Positions 8,361 through 16,964 of a DNA stretch of 33,125 nt are shown here, in pieces. The stretch is from Ferruginibacter sp. GTDB lineage: Bacteria; Bacteroidota; Bacteroidia; Chitinophagales; Chitinophagaceae. The DNA lies in the NCBI GenBank assembly GCA_014379625.1, contig JACMLJ010000014.1, positions 1-33,125 on the forward strand, read 5' to 3'. Position numbers and translations under genes: made by a program. The notes under the pieces were generated by a model that saw only the letters and a program-made list of their open reading frames with translations, was not told the origin of the DNA and did not search any database. Numbering within the stretch: the stretch's first letter is position 1; each line of letters starts with the position of its first letter.

Positions 8361-9760
8361 TGGGTAGGTGCCTTTTCTACCCGAAAAGAACTTTTAAATA
8401 ACAGGATCATTACCGTTATCAAAAAACAGGATTTAACCACATGTCCTAAAATGGTCTGCAGCTCACAATCCGGGCGGATCGGGTAATAAAAAACAAGCGC
8501 GGTAAACAAAATAAGCGCCGGGTAGTCACGGCTTTTTTTATAAAATATATTCAGTATCCCGGAATATAATAATCCAAGCAAAAACATAAAAACACAACCA
8601 CCGGCTATCCCGAAATTAACGTAAGCATCGCCCAGGGAACTTAAACCCATAGAAGTTCCCTGCCGTATCCTTAAACCCGAATATTTCATAAAAATCGTCC
8701 GGTCTCCCGCATTCAATTTATTGGGCGCAAACATACGGGGCATGATGGCTGCTTCAAAAACCTGGTACATTTCCTTCCCGTTTGAAAAAGGTACCAGGGC
8801 CGGAACATTGTACATGATATTGGTAATAATATATCCCTGGTTGATCCTTACATTGGATGGCGCAAGGTTATCAAAACTAAAAATACTTTTATCCCTGTTT
8901 TTCTCCGCATATAATTTTGAAAAGGTTTCAACACCTGCTTCTTCCCGGCCACTACCGGTAGCATCCCGGTAACTCGCTTTTAAGAGCTGTATGGTAAGCA
9001 CCAAAAAGATAAAAGCTGCGCATCCGATTAATTTTATATTGAGCCCAAATTTGTACTTAATAGCAAAAACAGAACCTATAAAGATAGTCCAGGTGAGCAG
9101 GTCATGAAACATACCGTTCACCAGCGATGAGCCCACGATAGAACTGATCACCAGCACCAGGGGCAAAATTTTCAGGTTCCGGGTTCCGATCACTAAGAGG
9201 AATAATCCAATAAATTTAAAGCTACCCAACAGGAAGAATACAAATGCAAGTTCAGATCCGAAGAAACCCGCCACCACACTGGTAACAAACCCAATCCCAA
9301 TAAACCAATAAGGTAATTGCCGGTTCCGGTTTACAAATAATATAATTTGTTTTTCATCAATAATTTCGCCGTTTAGTTTACCGGCAAAAGAATGCAGTCC
9401 CAGAATAAATGACATAACCGCCGGTATGGCATAGGCGAAATATTCATGCTCAGGTATCTTCATTTTGTAATGAAAATACTGGTACTGATCCAGTCCGTTA
9501 TAGGCCAGACTGGGACCTACAAAAAATTGTACGCACATAAACGCCCCGAATAAATAACGAACTGGTATTACAAACCCGATTGCATTAAACAATAATATAA
9601 ACTGGTGCAAGGCTAAAAGGATACTGAAATAAGATATCCAGCTCATCCCGATAAATATTACCCTGATCACAATCGAGATTCCCAGGAAAACCGGCCAGTT
9701 AAAATTTGTATTAAAGAGTGTTTTCAAGTTTTTATTTTTAACTCCCCAGCAGCACCTCAC
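8357..9760 (-). CDS. Wzy-like polysaccharide polymerase (multispanning membrane protein)
   Basis: About 467 residues with roughly ten or more hydrophobic segments and one longer soluble loop near residues 260-345, the layout of O-antigen/exopolysaccharide repeat-unit polymerases. Wzy proteins join lipid-linked repeat units in the periplasm. Sequence conservation is poor in this family, so the call rests on topology and context. The C-terminal part contains GLRIRQGTSMGLSSLGDAYVNFG-like polar residues followed by two helices, as in exosortase-associated Wzy-like proteins. The first codon used is GTG at 9760; a TTG at 9727 is an alternative, and the first ATG comes only at about residue 39. It overlaps the next gene by four bases. 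It is the only polymerase candidate in the window. Confidence 0.75.
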   Translation of the reverse strand: MRCCWGVKNKNLKTLFNTNFNWPVFLGISIVIRVIFIGMSWISYFSILLALHQFILLFNAIGFVIPVRYLFGAFMCVQFFVGPSLAYNGLDQYQYFHYKMKIPEHEYFAYAIPAVMSFILGLHSFAGKLNGEIIDEKQIILFVNRNRQLPYWFIGIGFVTSVVAGFFGSELAFVFFLLGSFKFIGLFLLVIGTRNLKILPLVLVISSIVGSSLVNGMFHDLLTWTIFIGSVFAIKYKFGLNIKLIGCAAFIFLVLTIQLLKASYRDATGSGREEAGVETFSKLYAEKNRDKSIFSFDNLAPSNVRINQGYIITNIMYNVPALVPFSNGKEMYQVFEAAIMPRMFAPNKLNAGDRTIFMKYSGLRIRQGTSMGLSSLGDAYVNFGIAGGCVFMFLLGLLYSGILNIFYKKSRDYPALILFTALVFYYPIRPDCELQTILGHVVKSCFLITVMILLFKSSFRVEKAPTQ

Positions 9761-9970
9761 CGTTACACAAGCTCAGGATTTCGGGAAGTCCTACCCTGAT
9801 GATGCTGGTCGCTTTTGAAACAGGTGAGCGCCTGCCGGACCTCACCCCCAACCCCTCTCTACGGGGAGCGGGCAGCCCTACCCTGAAAATGCTAATCGCT
9901 TTTTGGGAGGTGGAGCTTGCAATGCTCAGTCGCGACTGGCCGACTAAAAAAAAATACTGGCAGACTAATG
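9761..9970. repeat. Short gap with a diverged ~44-bp direct repeat and a 12-bp palindrome
   Basis: The two units at 9787-9830 and 9874-9917 share CCTACCCTGA, ATGCT and TCGCTTTT in the same order and spacing, so they look like an old direct duplication. A perfect palindrome CAGTCGCGACTG lies at 9927-9938. A C-rich block (9841-9866) resembles common Bacteroidota intergenic repeats. No gene is seen. The gap separates the Wzy-like gene from the upstream block of overlapping genes. Confidence 0.5.
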
Positions 9971-11149
9971 TTATCTTATAGATTGTTCAACCGCCATGCA
10001 GATATTTTCGAAACTCCATGACCGGATGATCTGCAAAGATCGTTTACCCATTACTGTTAATCCAGCCTGATCTGATAACAGCTTTTCCATTTTTTTCAGC
10101 AGGTCATTGCCATCCCTGCTCCTGAAAACATACCCGTTCATTCCTGGTTCTACCAGGTCAACTGCACACCCGCATTTATCACTCACCAGCAAAGCAAGTG
10201 AACAGGCCATTGCTTCGTTTACGGACAGTCCCCATGTTTCGCCGGGCCCCTGGGACGGTAACACCAACACATGCCCCATCCTGTAAATTTCAGGCATCTT
10301 AAATTGGTTTTGAAAAGGGAGAAAATGAATCCTGCTGCTAATTTCGGCGGGTTGCCTGCCGGCTATTTCTTTCAATGCAGGTTCCAGTTCTCCATTTCCC
10401 ACCATTAAAAGATGTGCATTGCTTCCGGGCAAAAGCAGGAATGTATTCAACAATAAGCGGGGATCTTTCTTTGTTTCAAATTTACCGGCAAAAATAAATA
10501 CAACCGTACCCGGGGAAATGCCCGGTTCTTCTACTTTACCGCCAACTCCTTGCGCCATAAAACGGTCATTATCGATCGCGTGCGGGGCAAAAACAAGTTG
10601 TGTGTTTTTTAAACCGTGTGTAAGGTAATATTCCTTATTGGCCGTACCAACATACAAAGCCTTGTCAATATGCCTGTACACCCAGGTTAAGAATATTCTC
10701 CTTGCCGCTTTTTTTAAGGATGGCCCTCCTGTTTCATCGAGTAAATTAGAGTCGCCCCTGAACAGGATTTGCTTCTTTCCTTTAAAATGCCTCAGCGCTT
10801 TTAAATGGCTTTTAAAACACCATCCAAAAATTAAAATGGCATCGGGTTCCCATCTTTCCAGCTCAGTTACAAGAGACGGGTTATCAATTCCCGCAAAATG
10901 GTGAGAGCCAGGCTGAGGGGAAATATTTTGTACAAATGTATATGCATAACCCTCCAGCAAAGGTATATCCCATTCCACTTTTTTACCGAAACCCGGATCA
11001 TACTTTTCGCCCGTTTCCAACTGGCCCCAGGTATAGAATACCTTTGGCAAAATTATGCCCCGCAAGGATAACATCCTGAATAAAGGCGCATTATATTGAA
11101 TAGGATGCGTGGATACAATGGCCAGTTTTTTTAATTTTTTAATGGTCAT
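9971..11149 (-). CDS. Glycosyltransferase family 4
   Basis: A 392-residue GT-B enzyme. It opens with LAIVSTHPIQYNAPLF (9-24), a signature of a GT4 subgroup common in exopolysaccharide loci. The donor domain starts around FAGKFETKKDP (220-230), with MVGNGELEP at 249-257 and the E-x7-E pair Glu304/Glu312 in GETWGLSVNEAM. The ATG overlaps the stop of the FkbM gene by four bases, so the two are co-translated and may act on the same sugar. Sugar specificity unknown. No damage seen. Confidence 0.92.
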   Translation of the reverse strand: MTIKKLKKLAIVSTHPIQYNAPLFRMLSLRGIILPKVFYTWGQLETGEKYDPGFGKKVEWDIPLLEGYAYTFVQNISPQPGSHHFAGIDNPSLVTELERWEPDAILIFGWCFKSHLKALRHFKGKKQILFRGDSNLLDETGGPSLKKAARRIFLTWVYRHIDKALYVGTANKEYYLTHGLKNTQLVFAPHAIDNDRFMAQGVGGKVEEPGISPGTVVFIFAGKFETKKDPRLLLNTFLLLPGSNAHLLMVGNGELEPALKEIAGRQPAEISSRIHFLPFQNQFKMPEIYRMGHVLVLPSQGPGETWGLSVNEAMACSLALLVSDKCGCAVDLVEPGMNGYVFRSRDGNDLLKKMEKLLSDQAGLTVMGKRSLQIIRSWSFENICMAVEQSIR

Positions 11150-11970
11150 TTTCCGCTGTTGGGTTTTGCCCAGATCATGGTATCCTTTTCCTTTTTATGT
11201 TCTTCCCAGTTTTGCCCATCCAGTGTAAACAAACTGTACCCCATGCTGTGGATGTAATCTTTAGCAATACCGATCCTCAGCCCGGCCTGTTCTTCCGCCC
11301 AGGGCTCAAATTCGAACAGAATATTTGAAACCATTTTATTTCGCAACAGGTTATGCATACCTTCAAATACAAATAACTCATAACCCTGTACATCCACTTT
11401 CATCCAGTCAATTCCGCTAATATCGCGGTCCTCGCAAAATCTATCAAGCGATAGGGAATTTACCGCTACATATTCATCTGAATAGGTTGGTGACAATGAA
11501 CTCTTGCCATATAATGCCGACTGGTAAAATTTCATGGATTGGTTATCATCTTTATGCACCAGGTAATTGTGCAATTCATATGTATCAATTTTATTTTCAA
11601 TGAAATTGCATTGTAAGTATTCAAATACCGTGGGGGAAGCTTCAAATCCATAATACCGGATATTTTGCCGGGCTTTTACTACCGGTAAACCAACCGCTCC
11701 AATATTTGCCCCTATATCAAAATAAATATCGCCCGACTCTACATGCGTGTTCAAAAAATCTATTATTTCTTTTTCATAGATCCCGTTTATTAATAATTCT
11801 ACGCCAATATTTTCGAGCGTATTGGGTATCTTATACCCGATATTGTAATGAGCATAAAATGAAAGAGGGGCCGACTGGTTGATATATTTTTTAAAAAAGA
11901 ATTTCCCAATCCTTAACTTACCCTTGAACCAGGGAAGCTGACGATAGCATTGCAACAACCTTTGTTTCAT
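11146..11970 (-). CDS. FkbM-family SAM-dependent O-methyltransferase
   Basis: FkbM enzymes methylate hydroxyl groups, often on sugars of surface glycans. The 274 residues include the SAM-binding loop IYFDIGANIGAVG (82-94), the acidic ribose contact in YGFEASP, and the family motif MKVDVQGYELFVFEGM near 190-205. The preceding 75 residues probably form the acceptor-specific part. The gene overlaps its upstream and downstream glycosyltransferase neighbours by four bases each, making a GT-MT-GT block (9971-13256). The inferred role is methylation of a sugar within this glycan; the position is not predictable. Confidence 0.92.
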   Translation of the reverse strand: MKQRLLQCYRQLPWFKGKLRIGKFFFKKYINQSAPLSFYAHYNIGYKIPNTLENIGVELLINGIYEKEIIDFLNTHVESGDIYFDIGANIGAVGLPVVKARQNIRYYGFEASPTVFEYLQCNFIENKIDTYELHNYLVHKDDNQSMKFYQSALYGKSSLSPTYSDEYVAVNSLSLDRFCEDRDISGIDWMKVDVQGYELFVFEGMHNLLRNKMVSNILFEFEPWAEEQAGLRIGIAKDYIHSMGYSLFTLDGQNWEEHKKEKDTMIWAKPNSGK

Positions 11971-13256
11971 TTTTGCTTGTTTTTAACCGTGGCTTCATTT
12001 AAAAGTTTTGCCAGTTGCCCGGTGACAGATTTAGCCGAATAGGTTTCAAATAATTGTTGATTGATCTGACCGGGATTAAACTGTTTTAAAAACTTACAAT
12101 AACTTTCCAATGTTTCAGCAAAGCCGTTTTCAATTGCCGGCAAACCGGCTACCCCTTCAAAATCCAGCACCATTCCAGCTCCCGATCCCCTCAACACATT
12201 TACGGCGGTACTTGCTGTATGCAGAACGGCCAGTATGGGTTTGCCCGAGAGTACCCCCTGGTATGATTTGGAAGGGGTATAATGTGGCTCTGTGCTCCCC
12301 AATATAAAAACTCCATCTGCATATTGCAAATGAATCAACACATCCAGGTAGGGCACCCGCTTCGGGTATTCAAAAATAACGGATTGCCAGAGCCCGTATT
12401 TTTCAGCCAATGGCTTTATTGTAAATCCGGCGGGGTCATTGGCGGTTTTACCAGTTCCAATAAAATGAAATTCTACCTGCTTAGTTGTTTGCGGCTGAAG
12501 TTTTAAACTTTTAAAGATGGCTTCCAATGGCTCGTAAGCCTTTGGTAACATGGCGCCGGCATAGACCAGTTGAATTTTGCCAGGCTTTTTTTCAAACAGG
12601 TAAGGCTTTATGTCTAATTGTTGTAACTGATCATGATCCACCTGCTCACCTCCATAAGGCATGGCCCCGCAAACAGCCTGTTGCTTTAGATGAGGGTTGC
12701 GCGCTAAAACCGCGATGTAGTAAGCTTCTGCAACCCCCGTGATGAGCAATGTTTTTTTTACTGCGATGGGTTCCAGCAACCTCGCGATTTGAGTACTGAA
12801 CCAATGGCGCGATAAAATCTTGTCGCTTCCGGGGAACTCGTGCACCCATGGATCAATATAATCAATTCCATATTGTATGCCGGTTGACCGGTGCAGCCAA
12901 CGACCCAGCAGCGCGCAATAAAAAGAGGGAATGGGGACGTATAAAAAATCAATCTTTTCGGATTGGATTATCTGTTTCGCCCTTTTGTACAACTGGAAAA
13001 AAGCACGTAAGCCGATATCACCGATTAACCTGTGTTTGGTTACCCGGAAGGCTTTTACTTTTTCAATCCTTAACGATGGTGGTAATAATTTTTCTAAATT
13101 GTAATCAAGGGTTTCTTCGTAGTATTTTTCATGCACCGTTAGGATGATGGGCTGCCAGCCAAAGGATGGCAGGTGTTGGGCAAATAACCTGCTGCGATGA
13201 ACAGCCGCAAGATTAGAAGGTGGAAAATGGGGGGAGATGATAAGGATTTTTTTGAT
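11967..13256 (-). CDS. Glycosyltransferase (GT4-like) lacking a canonical start codon at its true N-terminus
   Basis: The first canonical start is GTG at 13136 (389 residues), but the frame stays open upstream to a TAA at 13278 and those 47 codons encode a typical GT-B N-terminus: KKILIISPHFPPSN, then LAAVHRSRLFAQHLPSFGW, then QPIILTV. I therefore place the gene start at the ATC at 13256, where an ATG would be expected (I-K-K-I-L); there is no ATG, GTG or TTG between the stop and 13136. Either ATC is used, the start codon has been mutated, or the base is a sequence error. The donor half has YAGAMLPKAYEPL and GVFILGSTEPHYTPSKSYQGVLSGKP, resembling GT4 enzymes but with no second Glu of the E-x7-E pair. 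It overlaps the FkbM gene by four bases. Confidence 0.8.
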   Translation of the reverse strand: MKKILIISPHFPPSNLAAVHRSRLFAQHLPSFGWQPIILTVHEKYYEETLDYNLEKLLPPSLRIEKVKAFRVTKHRLIGDIGLRAFFQLYKRAKQIIQSEKIDFLYVPIPSFYCALLGRWLHRSTGIQYGIDYIDPWVHEFPGSDKILSRHWFSTQIARLLEPIAVKKTLLITGVAEAYYIAVLARNPHLKQQAVCGAMPYGGEQVDHDQLQQLDIKPYLFEKKPGKIQLVYAGAMLPKAYEPLEAIFKSLKLQPQTTKQVEFHFIGTGKTANDPAGFTIKPLAEKYGLWQSVIFEYPKRVPYLDVLIHLQYADGVFILGSTEPHYTPSKSYQGVLSGKPILAVLHTASTAVNVLRGSGAGMVLDFEGVAGLPAIENGFAETLESYCKFLKQFNPGQINQQLFETYSAKSVTGQLAKLLNEATVKNKQK

Positions 13257-13278
13257 GCTACGATTATTTGGTTGAAAT

Positions 13279-13777
13279 TACTATGGAATGATGTTGCGGC
13301 TATTCGCCTGTGGTGATATGATTTGGATAATTATAAATCATATTTCCGGTGTAGTGGTCGTTTTCCTAATGCAGGAGTATCGCCAGTGATGGAAACTTAT
13401 ACCATCTTAAACCTTATAAAACGAAAATTGATTAAAGTTTATAAAAGATCAAAATTACCCAGCATACATTATTTTGATCCAGCTGTAAAGCAGGCTGGCC
13501 AAAGACCTCCCCTTTAGGGGCCGGAGGCAAAAACAGTGTATTCGTATTCCTCATCTTCTTCATTATACAGCAGCGAACAACCTTCCTACCCGCATTTAAT
13601 CTTTGAAATACCTGGCCTGAATTCGTACCCAATTAATGCTAGCGAATGAAACCGGACAATAAATTGCTACAGCCTTCTGTGCCCCCGGCCCCTAAAGGGG
13701 AGGCCTTCGGACAGTATTCTATTTTGCTTGACTTTTTAGAAGCTTATACAGTGCTTAAGAGACAAAACAGTGAACTT
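13279..13777. repeat. Gene-free gap with a 25-bp inverted repeat pair around a 150-bp spacer
   Basis: 13504-13528 and 13681-13705 are inverted copies of one sequence with 23 of 25 matching positions; each contains CCCCTTTAGGGG. The spacer between them (13529-13680) has no supported gene. Outside the pair is a CCAGC/GCTGG hairpin near 13480-13499. The arrangement resembles a small non-autonomous element or a pair of REP-like units; the G+C-rich hairpins could also stop transcription. It separates two glycosyltransferase genes that would otherwise be neighbours. Short frames here (for example 13432-13632) look spurious. Confidence 0.6.
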
Positions 13778-14989
13778 TCACCGAAGCAGCATCAATAGTT
13801 TTTCAGATTCTTTTTCCCAGTTCAATTGTTTATTTGCTAACTCATAGTTATGACGCTTCTGTACATTCAGCTTTTCCGGGTTTTGATACCCTTTTATTTT
13901 TTCCGCCAATGCTTTTCCGTCATTCACCGCAAATGATTCCCCTATTTTATATGCTTCATTAAAAGCCAGTTGCATGGATGTTTCGGAAAGGATGATGGCA
14001 TTGCCCGCCAGCAGGTAAGTAAAAATTTTATTAGTGAGACAGATATCCCTGTTTGGAGGAACAGTTAATTCTATCGCCATACCCACATCAAACTGTGCTG
14101 CGAAGGCGGGTAATTCTTCGGGCTGGATGATGCCCGCAAAATGAATGTTGGAAAGTATTTTACCGGCATAAGTGGTAATATAGTTTAGCATCGCTTCGTC
14201 GCACCTGCCGGCCAGTGTAAGATGGATGTCCCCATCATTTAAAATACGCAAAGCGTTGATCAGCGCTTCCAGTCCGCGGTTGATACCAATGGTTTGGCTG
14301 AACCAGAAAAGCTGCAAACTGGTATCGTTCTCTTTCTTTTCGTTAAAAGGCGGTTGCTGGTTTAAAGGAAAACAATTGAGTAGCGTAATTGCAACCCCTT
14401 TAAAACCCCGATGATTTTTTTTTGTGGCGGCGGTGATCATCGCGCTTGCCCCACTGAAATAATGGAGTGAGGACAGGTATTTATTTTCCAGGAAAATGAT
14501 CCTTTGCAGGATTGCTTTTTCGCCGGGCCCCGTTTCTCCCCGATGGTAGTCTTCAAAATCAAAACCGGCCTTTGCATGATGAAACCGGGCGGCATTTACA
14601 GCTACCGGCAAGGCTCCGAGGTTATGCCCGATATACCAGTCGGCCTTTATTTTTTTAGCGGCAGCCAACAGTTCATCATAGCATCTTGCCTGTGCCCGTT
14701 CGGCTATTAAAAAGCCGTTGCCCAACAGCTTGTTTACATGCCTGTTGATTTTTAATCTTAACCGGGTAAAGTTGTAGATAGTTTTGCCGTCTGCAGGTCG
14801 CCCACCTACCAATTGATGGTTCCAACCGGCCTCCTGCAATATTCTTTTATCTGTTTCGGTTGCCCAGGAAATCCAGTAACAATACAACAGCGTAACGCTA
14901 TAACCTGCTTTGTGCAGGGCATCCGCTTCCTTTACAATCCGGGGGTTTAGAGAGGGCTGGCCGGTGGTAATTAGTACGATTTTTTTCAA
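13778..14989 (-). CDS. Glycosyltransferase (GT4-like, GT-B fold)
   Basis: The 403 residues start KKIVLITTGQPSLNPRIVKE, a recognisable opening of GT-B enzymes of cell-surface loci, followed by ADALHKAGYSV. The second half has LFWFSQTIGINRGLEALINAL (donor-domain entry), LTLAGRC, and IHFAGIIQPEELPAF. The usual E-x7-E pair is replaced by a region with NRDICLTNKIFTYLLAGNA, so catalytic details may differ from classical GT4. The start codon is TTG at 14989, at the position where the fold begins and only 11 bases from a palindromic repeat at 15001; no better start is available. Specificity unknown. Confidence 0.85.
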   Translation of the reverse strand: MKKIVLITTGQPSLNPRIVKEADALHKAGYSVTLLYCYWISWATETDKRILQEAGWNHQLVGGRPADGKTIYNFTRLRLKINRHVNKLLGNGFLIAERAQARCYDELLAAAKKIKADWYIGHNLGALPVAVNAARFHHAKAGFDFEDYHRGETGPGEKAILQRIIFLENKYLSSLHYFSGASAMITAATKKNHRGFKGVAITLLNCFPLNQQPPFNEKKENDTSLQLFWFSQTIGINRGLEALINALRILNDGDIHLTLAGRCDEAMLNYITTYAGKILSNIHFAGIIQPEELPAFAAQFDVGMAIELTVPPNRDICLTNKIFTYLLAGNAIILSETSMQLAFNEAYKIGESFAVNDGKALAEKIKGYQNPEKLNVQKRHNYELANKQLNWEKESEKLLMLLR

Positions 14990-15000
14990 CTGTTTATTTG

Positions 15001-15105
15001 CGATGGGCTACACCCATCGCCACTCTATACGCCTTTTCAGGGCTTTGATGGTTGATTTCTTAGCCCTGAAAGGGCGTTATATGTTAGCTGCGGGTGAAGC
15101 CCGGA
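15001..15105. repeat. Left copy of a ~105-bp palindromic repeat flanking the transposase
   Basis: It contains three hairpins: CGATGGG/CCCATCG at 15001-15019, a longer one made by TTTTCAGGGCT and AGCCCTGAAAGGGCG between 15032 and 15076, and GGGTGAAGCCC at 15092-15102. A nearly identical copy in the same orientation lies at 15777-15883. A further fragment with GCCCTGAAAGGGCG is at 15130-15143, and GGGTGAAG recurs at 15159-15166. The arrangement fits REP/BIME-type elements mobilised by tyrosine transposases. Confidence 0.8.
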
Positions 15106-15181
15106 GATAATATCCACACCACCATTGCAAGCCCTGAAAGGGCGAAACCCCATGCATAGGGTGAAGTCTTGCTAAAAGAAA

Positions 15182-15634
15182 TTAATCCCACACATAACGT
15201 TCATCATATCCTACCTTGTATTTTTTTAAAATGACCCGGTACTCATCCTGGAAAGTTATGTTTGCATGATGTGCATGTTGGTTACTGATATATTTTATTA
15301 CTTTATCAACATCCAATGGACTTACAGAAAATGCGCCATAACCATTCTGCCAGTAAAAATTGTTTAGCGATTCATCCTTTGTTTTCATCCATTTGGATGA
15401 ATGTGATTTTATTTCTTCCAACAATTTCATTAACGCTATTTTCTTTGACAACTTACATAAAATATGCACGTGATCGGTGTATCCTCCAATTTTTATTGGA
15501 TAGCAATCCATGTTTTTGCAGGCACCCCCAAGATAACTATGCAATTCCTCCTCATAAGGTATTTGTATGAATGGCGCCCGGTGCTTTGTGCTGAAAACAA
15601 TATGGATATAATTGTTTGCGAGAGACTGACTCAT
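15182..15634 (-). CDS. IS200/IS605-type or REP-associated (RAYT) tyrosine transposase
   Basis: A Y1 HUH single-strand transposase. From the ATG at 15634 it is 150 residues and opens MSQSLANNYIHIVFSTKHR, the standard family start; an in-frame TTG at 15658 would add eight residues but is less likely. The HUH metal site is H55-V-H57 in TDHVHIL, and the nucleophile is probably Tyr115 in KYISNQ, with Gln119 on the same helix. It appears intact. It has no TnpB partner. Two ~105-bp palindromic repeats, one on each side in direct orientation, favour a RAYT that acts on REP-like hairpins, although a single IS200-like insertion is also possible. It sits in the same direction as the cluster and splits two glycosyltransferase genes. 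Confidence 0.9.
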   Translation of the reverse strand: MSQSLANNYIHIVFSTKHRAPFIQIPYEEELHSYLGGACKNMDCYPIKIGGYTDHVHILCKLSKKIALMKLLEEIKSHSSKWMKTKDESLNNFYWQNGYGAFSVSPLDVDKVIKYISNQHAHHANITFQDEYRVILKKYKVGYDERYVWD

Positions 15635-15776
15635 TTGGGAATTGTTACGGATTAACAATACAGGCCTTAATTTACAATTATTTTTTTATTTGGCATTTTT
15701 ATTTTTCATTTTAATTTTAATTTTTTAACTATCTGTTGTTTATTATTTATCAATCATCAACCATCACTCATTTTTA

Positions 15777-15883
15777 CGATGGGCTGCACCCATCGCTATT
15801 GTATTGCGCCTTTTCAGGGCTTTGACGGTTGATTTCTTAGCCCTGAAAGGGCGTTATATGTTAGCTCCGGGTGAAGCCCGAAG
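15777..15883. repeat. Right copy of the ~105-bp palindromic repeat
   Basis: Same orientation and same series of hairpins as the copy at 15001-15105, with only scattered differences, mainly in the spacer after the first hairpin (15797-15807). It lies about 140 bases upstream of the transposase start, just before the end of the next glycosyltransferase gene. The DNA between it and the transposase (15635-15776) is very AT-rich and holds no gene. Confidence 0.8.
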
Positions 15884-15920
15884 CTAACTCCCCGGTCATA
15901 GCAATAGAAAAACACATCCC

Positions 15921-16961
15921 CTATAAACCAAGATATTGAGCGGCAATCACCGTTACATCAAATCGTTTAGATGCGGCCATTCTGCAGGCTGTTCTGTTTA
16001 TACTGGCAATATTGTTAACAGCCATCCGCATCTCTTCGCTATTATTTGTTTTAAAGCCGGTAACGCCTTCTTCTATCACTTCATCAACCGAGCCCTTTTT
16101 AAATGCAATCACAGGTGTGCCGCAGGCCATGGCCTCTATCATTACAATGCCAAAGGGTTCATTCCATTCTATCGGGAACAGCAGGGCTTTAGATTTTCCC
16201 AGCCATTCATTTTTTTGTTCATCATTTACCTGACCTATATATTTTATTTGTACCCCATCAATTAAGGGTTCCACTTCGTTTTTAAAATATTCCGCTTCAT
16301 CCGGCAACGGAGAAATATTACCCGCAATGATCAAATTGTTATTAGTCGCTTTTGCTATTGCAATAGCGGTATGGCAGCCTTTCACTTTTTCAATCCTGCC
16401 CAAAAAAATCAGGGGGGCGTCATCCGGAAGGTTTTCGGTTACCGTATAGTTGGAAAAATTAATTGCATTGTAAACCACCTGCCATTTTCCTGAAACCGCA
16501 CCTCGCGAAATAAGATTATTACTGCACCCGGTAAATACTATATTTTTATTGGGCAGTTTATTGATGTACCGTATATTCCTGGGACTGATCTCACGGCCAT
16601 AAGTCATGATTTTTTTTATCGGATGATTCAGAATTGCTAAGAGATAGACAAGCCTCCCAAAATTGTGTACCAGGTCAAATTCATCCCGGTGCGCCCACAA
16701 AAATTTCCATGCTACCGGTATTGCCATTCGTGCATCGCTTTTTTTGGGGGGGAATCCTTCTTTACCAAAATCATGCACAATGCAGCCGGCCACTCTGGAA
16801 CCGGTGGTTACCAGGAGGTGAACCTGGTGCCCCATTTTATGATATTCTTTTGCGAACATTTCTACCAAACGTTCGTGCCCTCCATAACCTTTTAACGGGA
16901 TCATGATGCCGGGATCCATAATAATTAGAATCTTCAAGTAGCCGTTAATTTTTTTCTGCAA
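15921..16961 (-). CDS. Glycosyltransferase family 4
   Basis: A GT-B enzyme of up to 346 residues. KGYGGHERLVEMFAKEY (24-40) is the acceptor-side glycine loop with its conserved His/Glu; the donor side has IFLGRIEKVKG (185-195), IIAGNIS and the E-x7-E pair Glu268/Glu276 in NEPFGIVMIEAM, then EVIEEGVTGF. The frame starts with TTG at 16961, only three bases after the FkbM stop, but the fold begins at KILIIMDPG, so a second TTG at 16937 is a likely alternative; the first ATG (residue 15) would cut the first strand. Context and fold predict addition of one sugar to the growing glycan. Confidence 0.9.
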   Translation of the reverse strand: MQKKINGYLKILIIMDPGIMIPLKGYGGHERLVEMFAKEYHKMGHQVHLLVTTGSRVAGCIVHDFGKEGFPPKKSDARMAIPVAWKFLWAHRDEFDLVHNFGRLVYLLAILNHPIKKIMTYGREISPRNIRYINKLPNKNIVFTGCSNNLISRGAVSGKWQVVYNAINFSNYTVTENLPDDAPLIFLGRIEKVKGCHTAIAIAKATNNNLIIAGNISPLPDEAEYFKNEVEPLIDGVQIKYIGQVNDEQKNEWLGKSKALLFPIEWNEPFGIVMIEAMACGTPVIAFKKGSVDEVIEEGVTGFKTNNSEEMRMAVNNIASINRTACRMAASKRFDVTVIAAQYLGL

Positions 16962-16964
16962 AGT

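Noticed and set aside
13529..13680. Small gene in the spacer of the inverted pair
   Set aside because: The 66-codon minus-strand frame covering it runs through the repeat itself and has no recognisable features.
15635..15658. TTG start of the transposase
   Set aside because: The ATG at 15634 gives the standard family opening; the extra eight residues have no counterpart.
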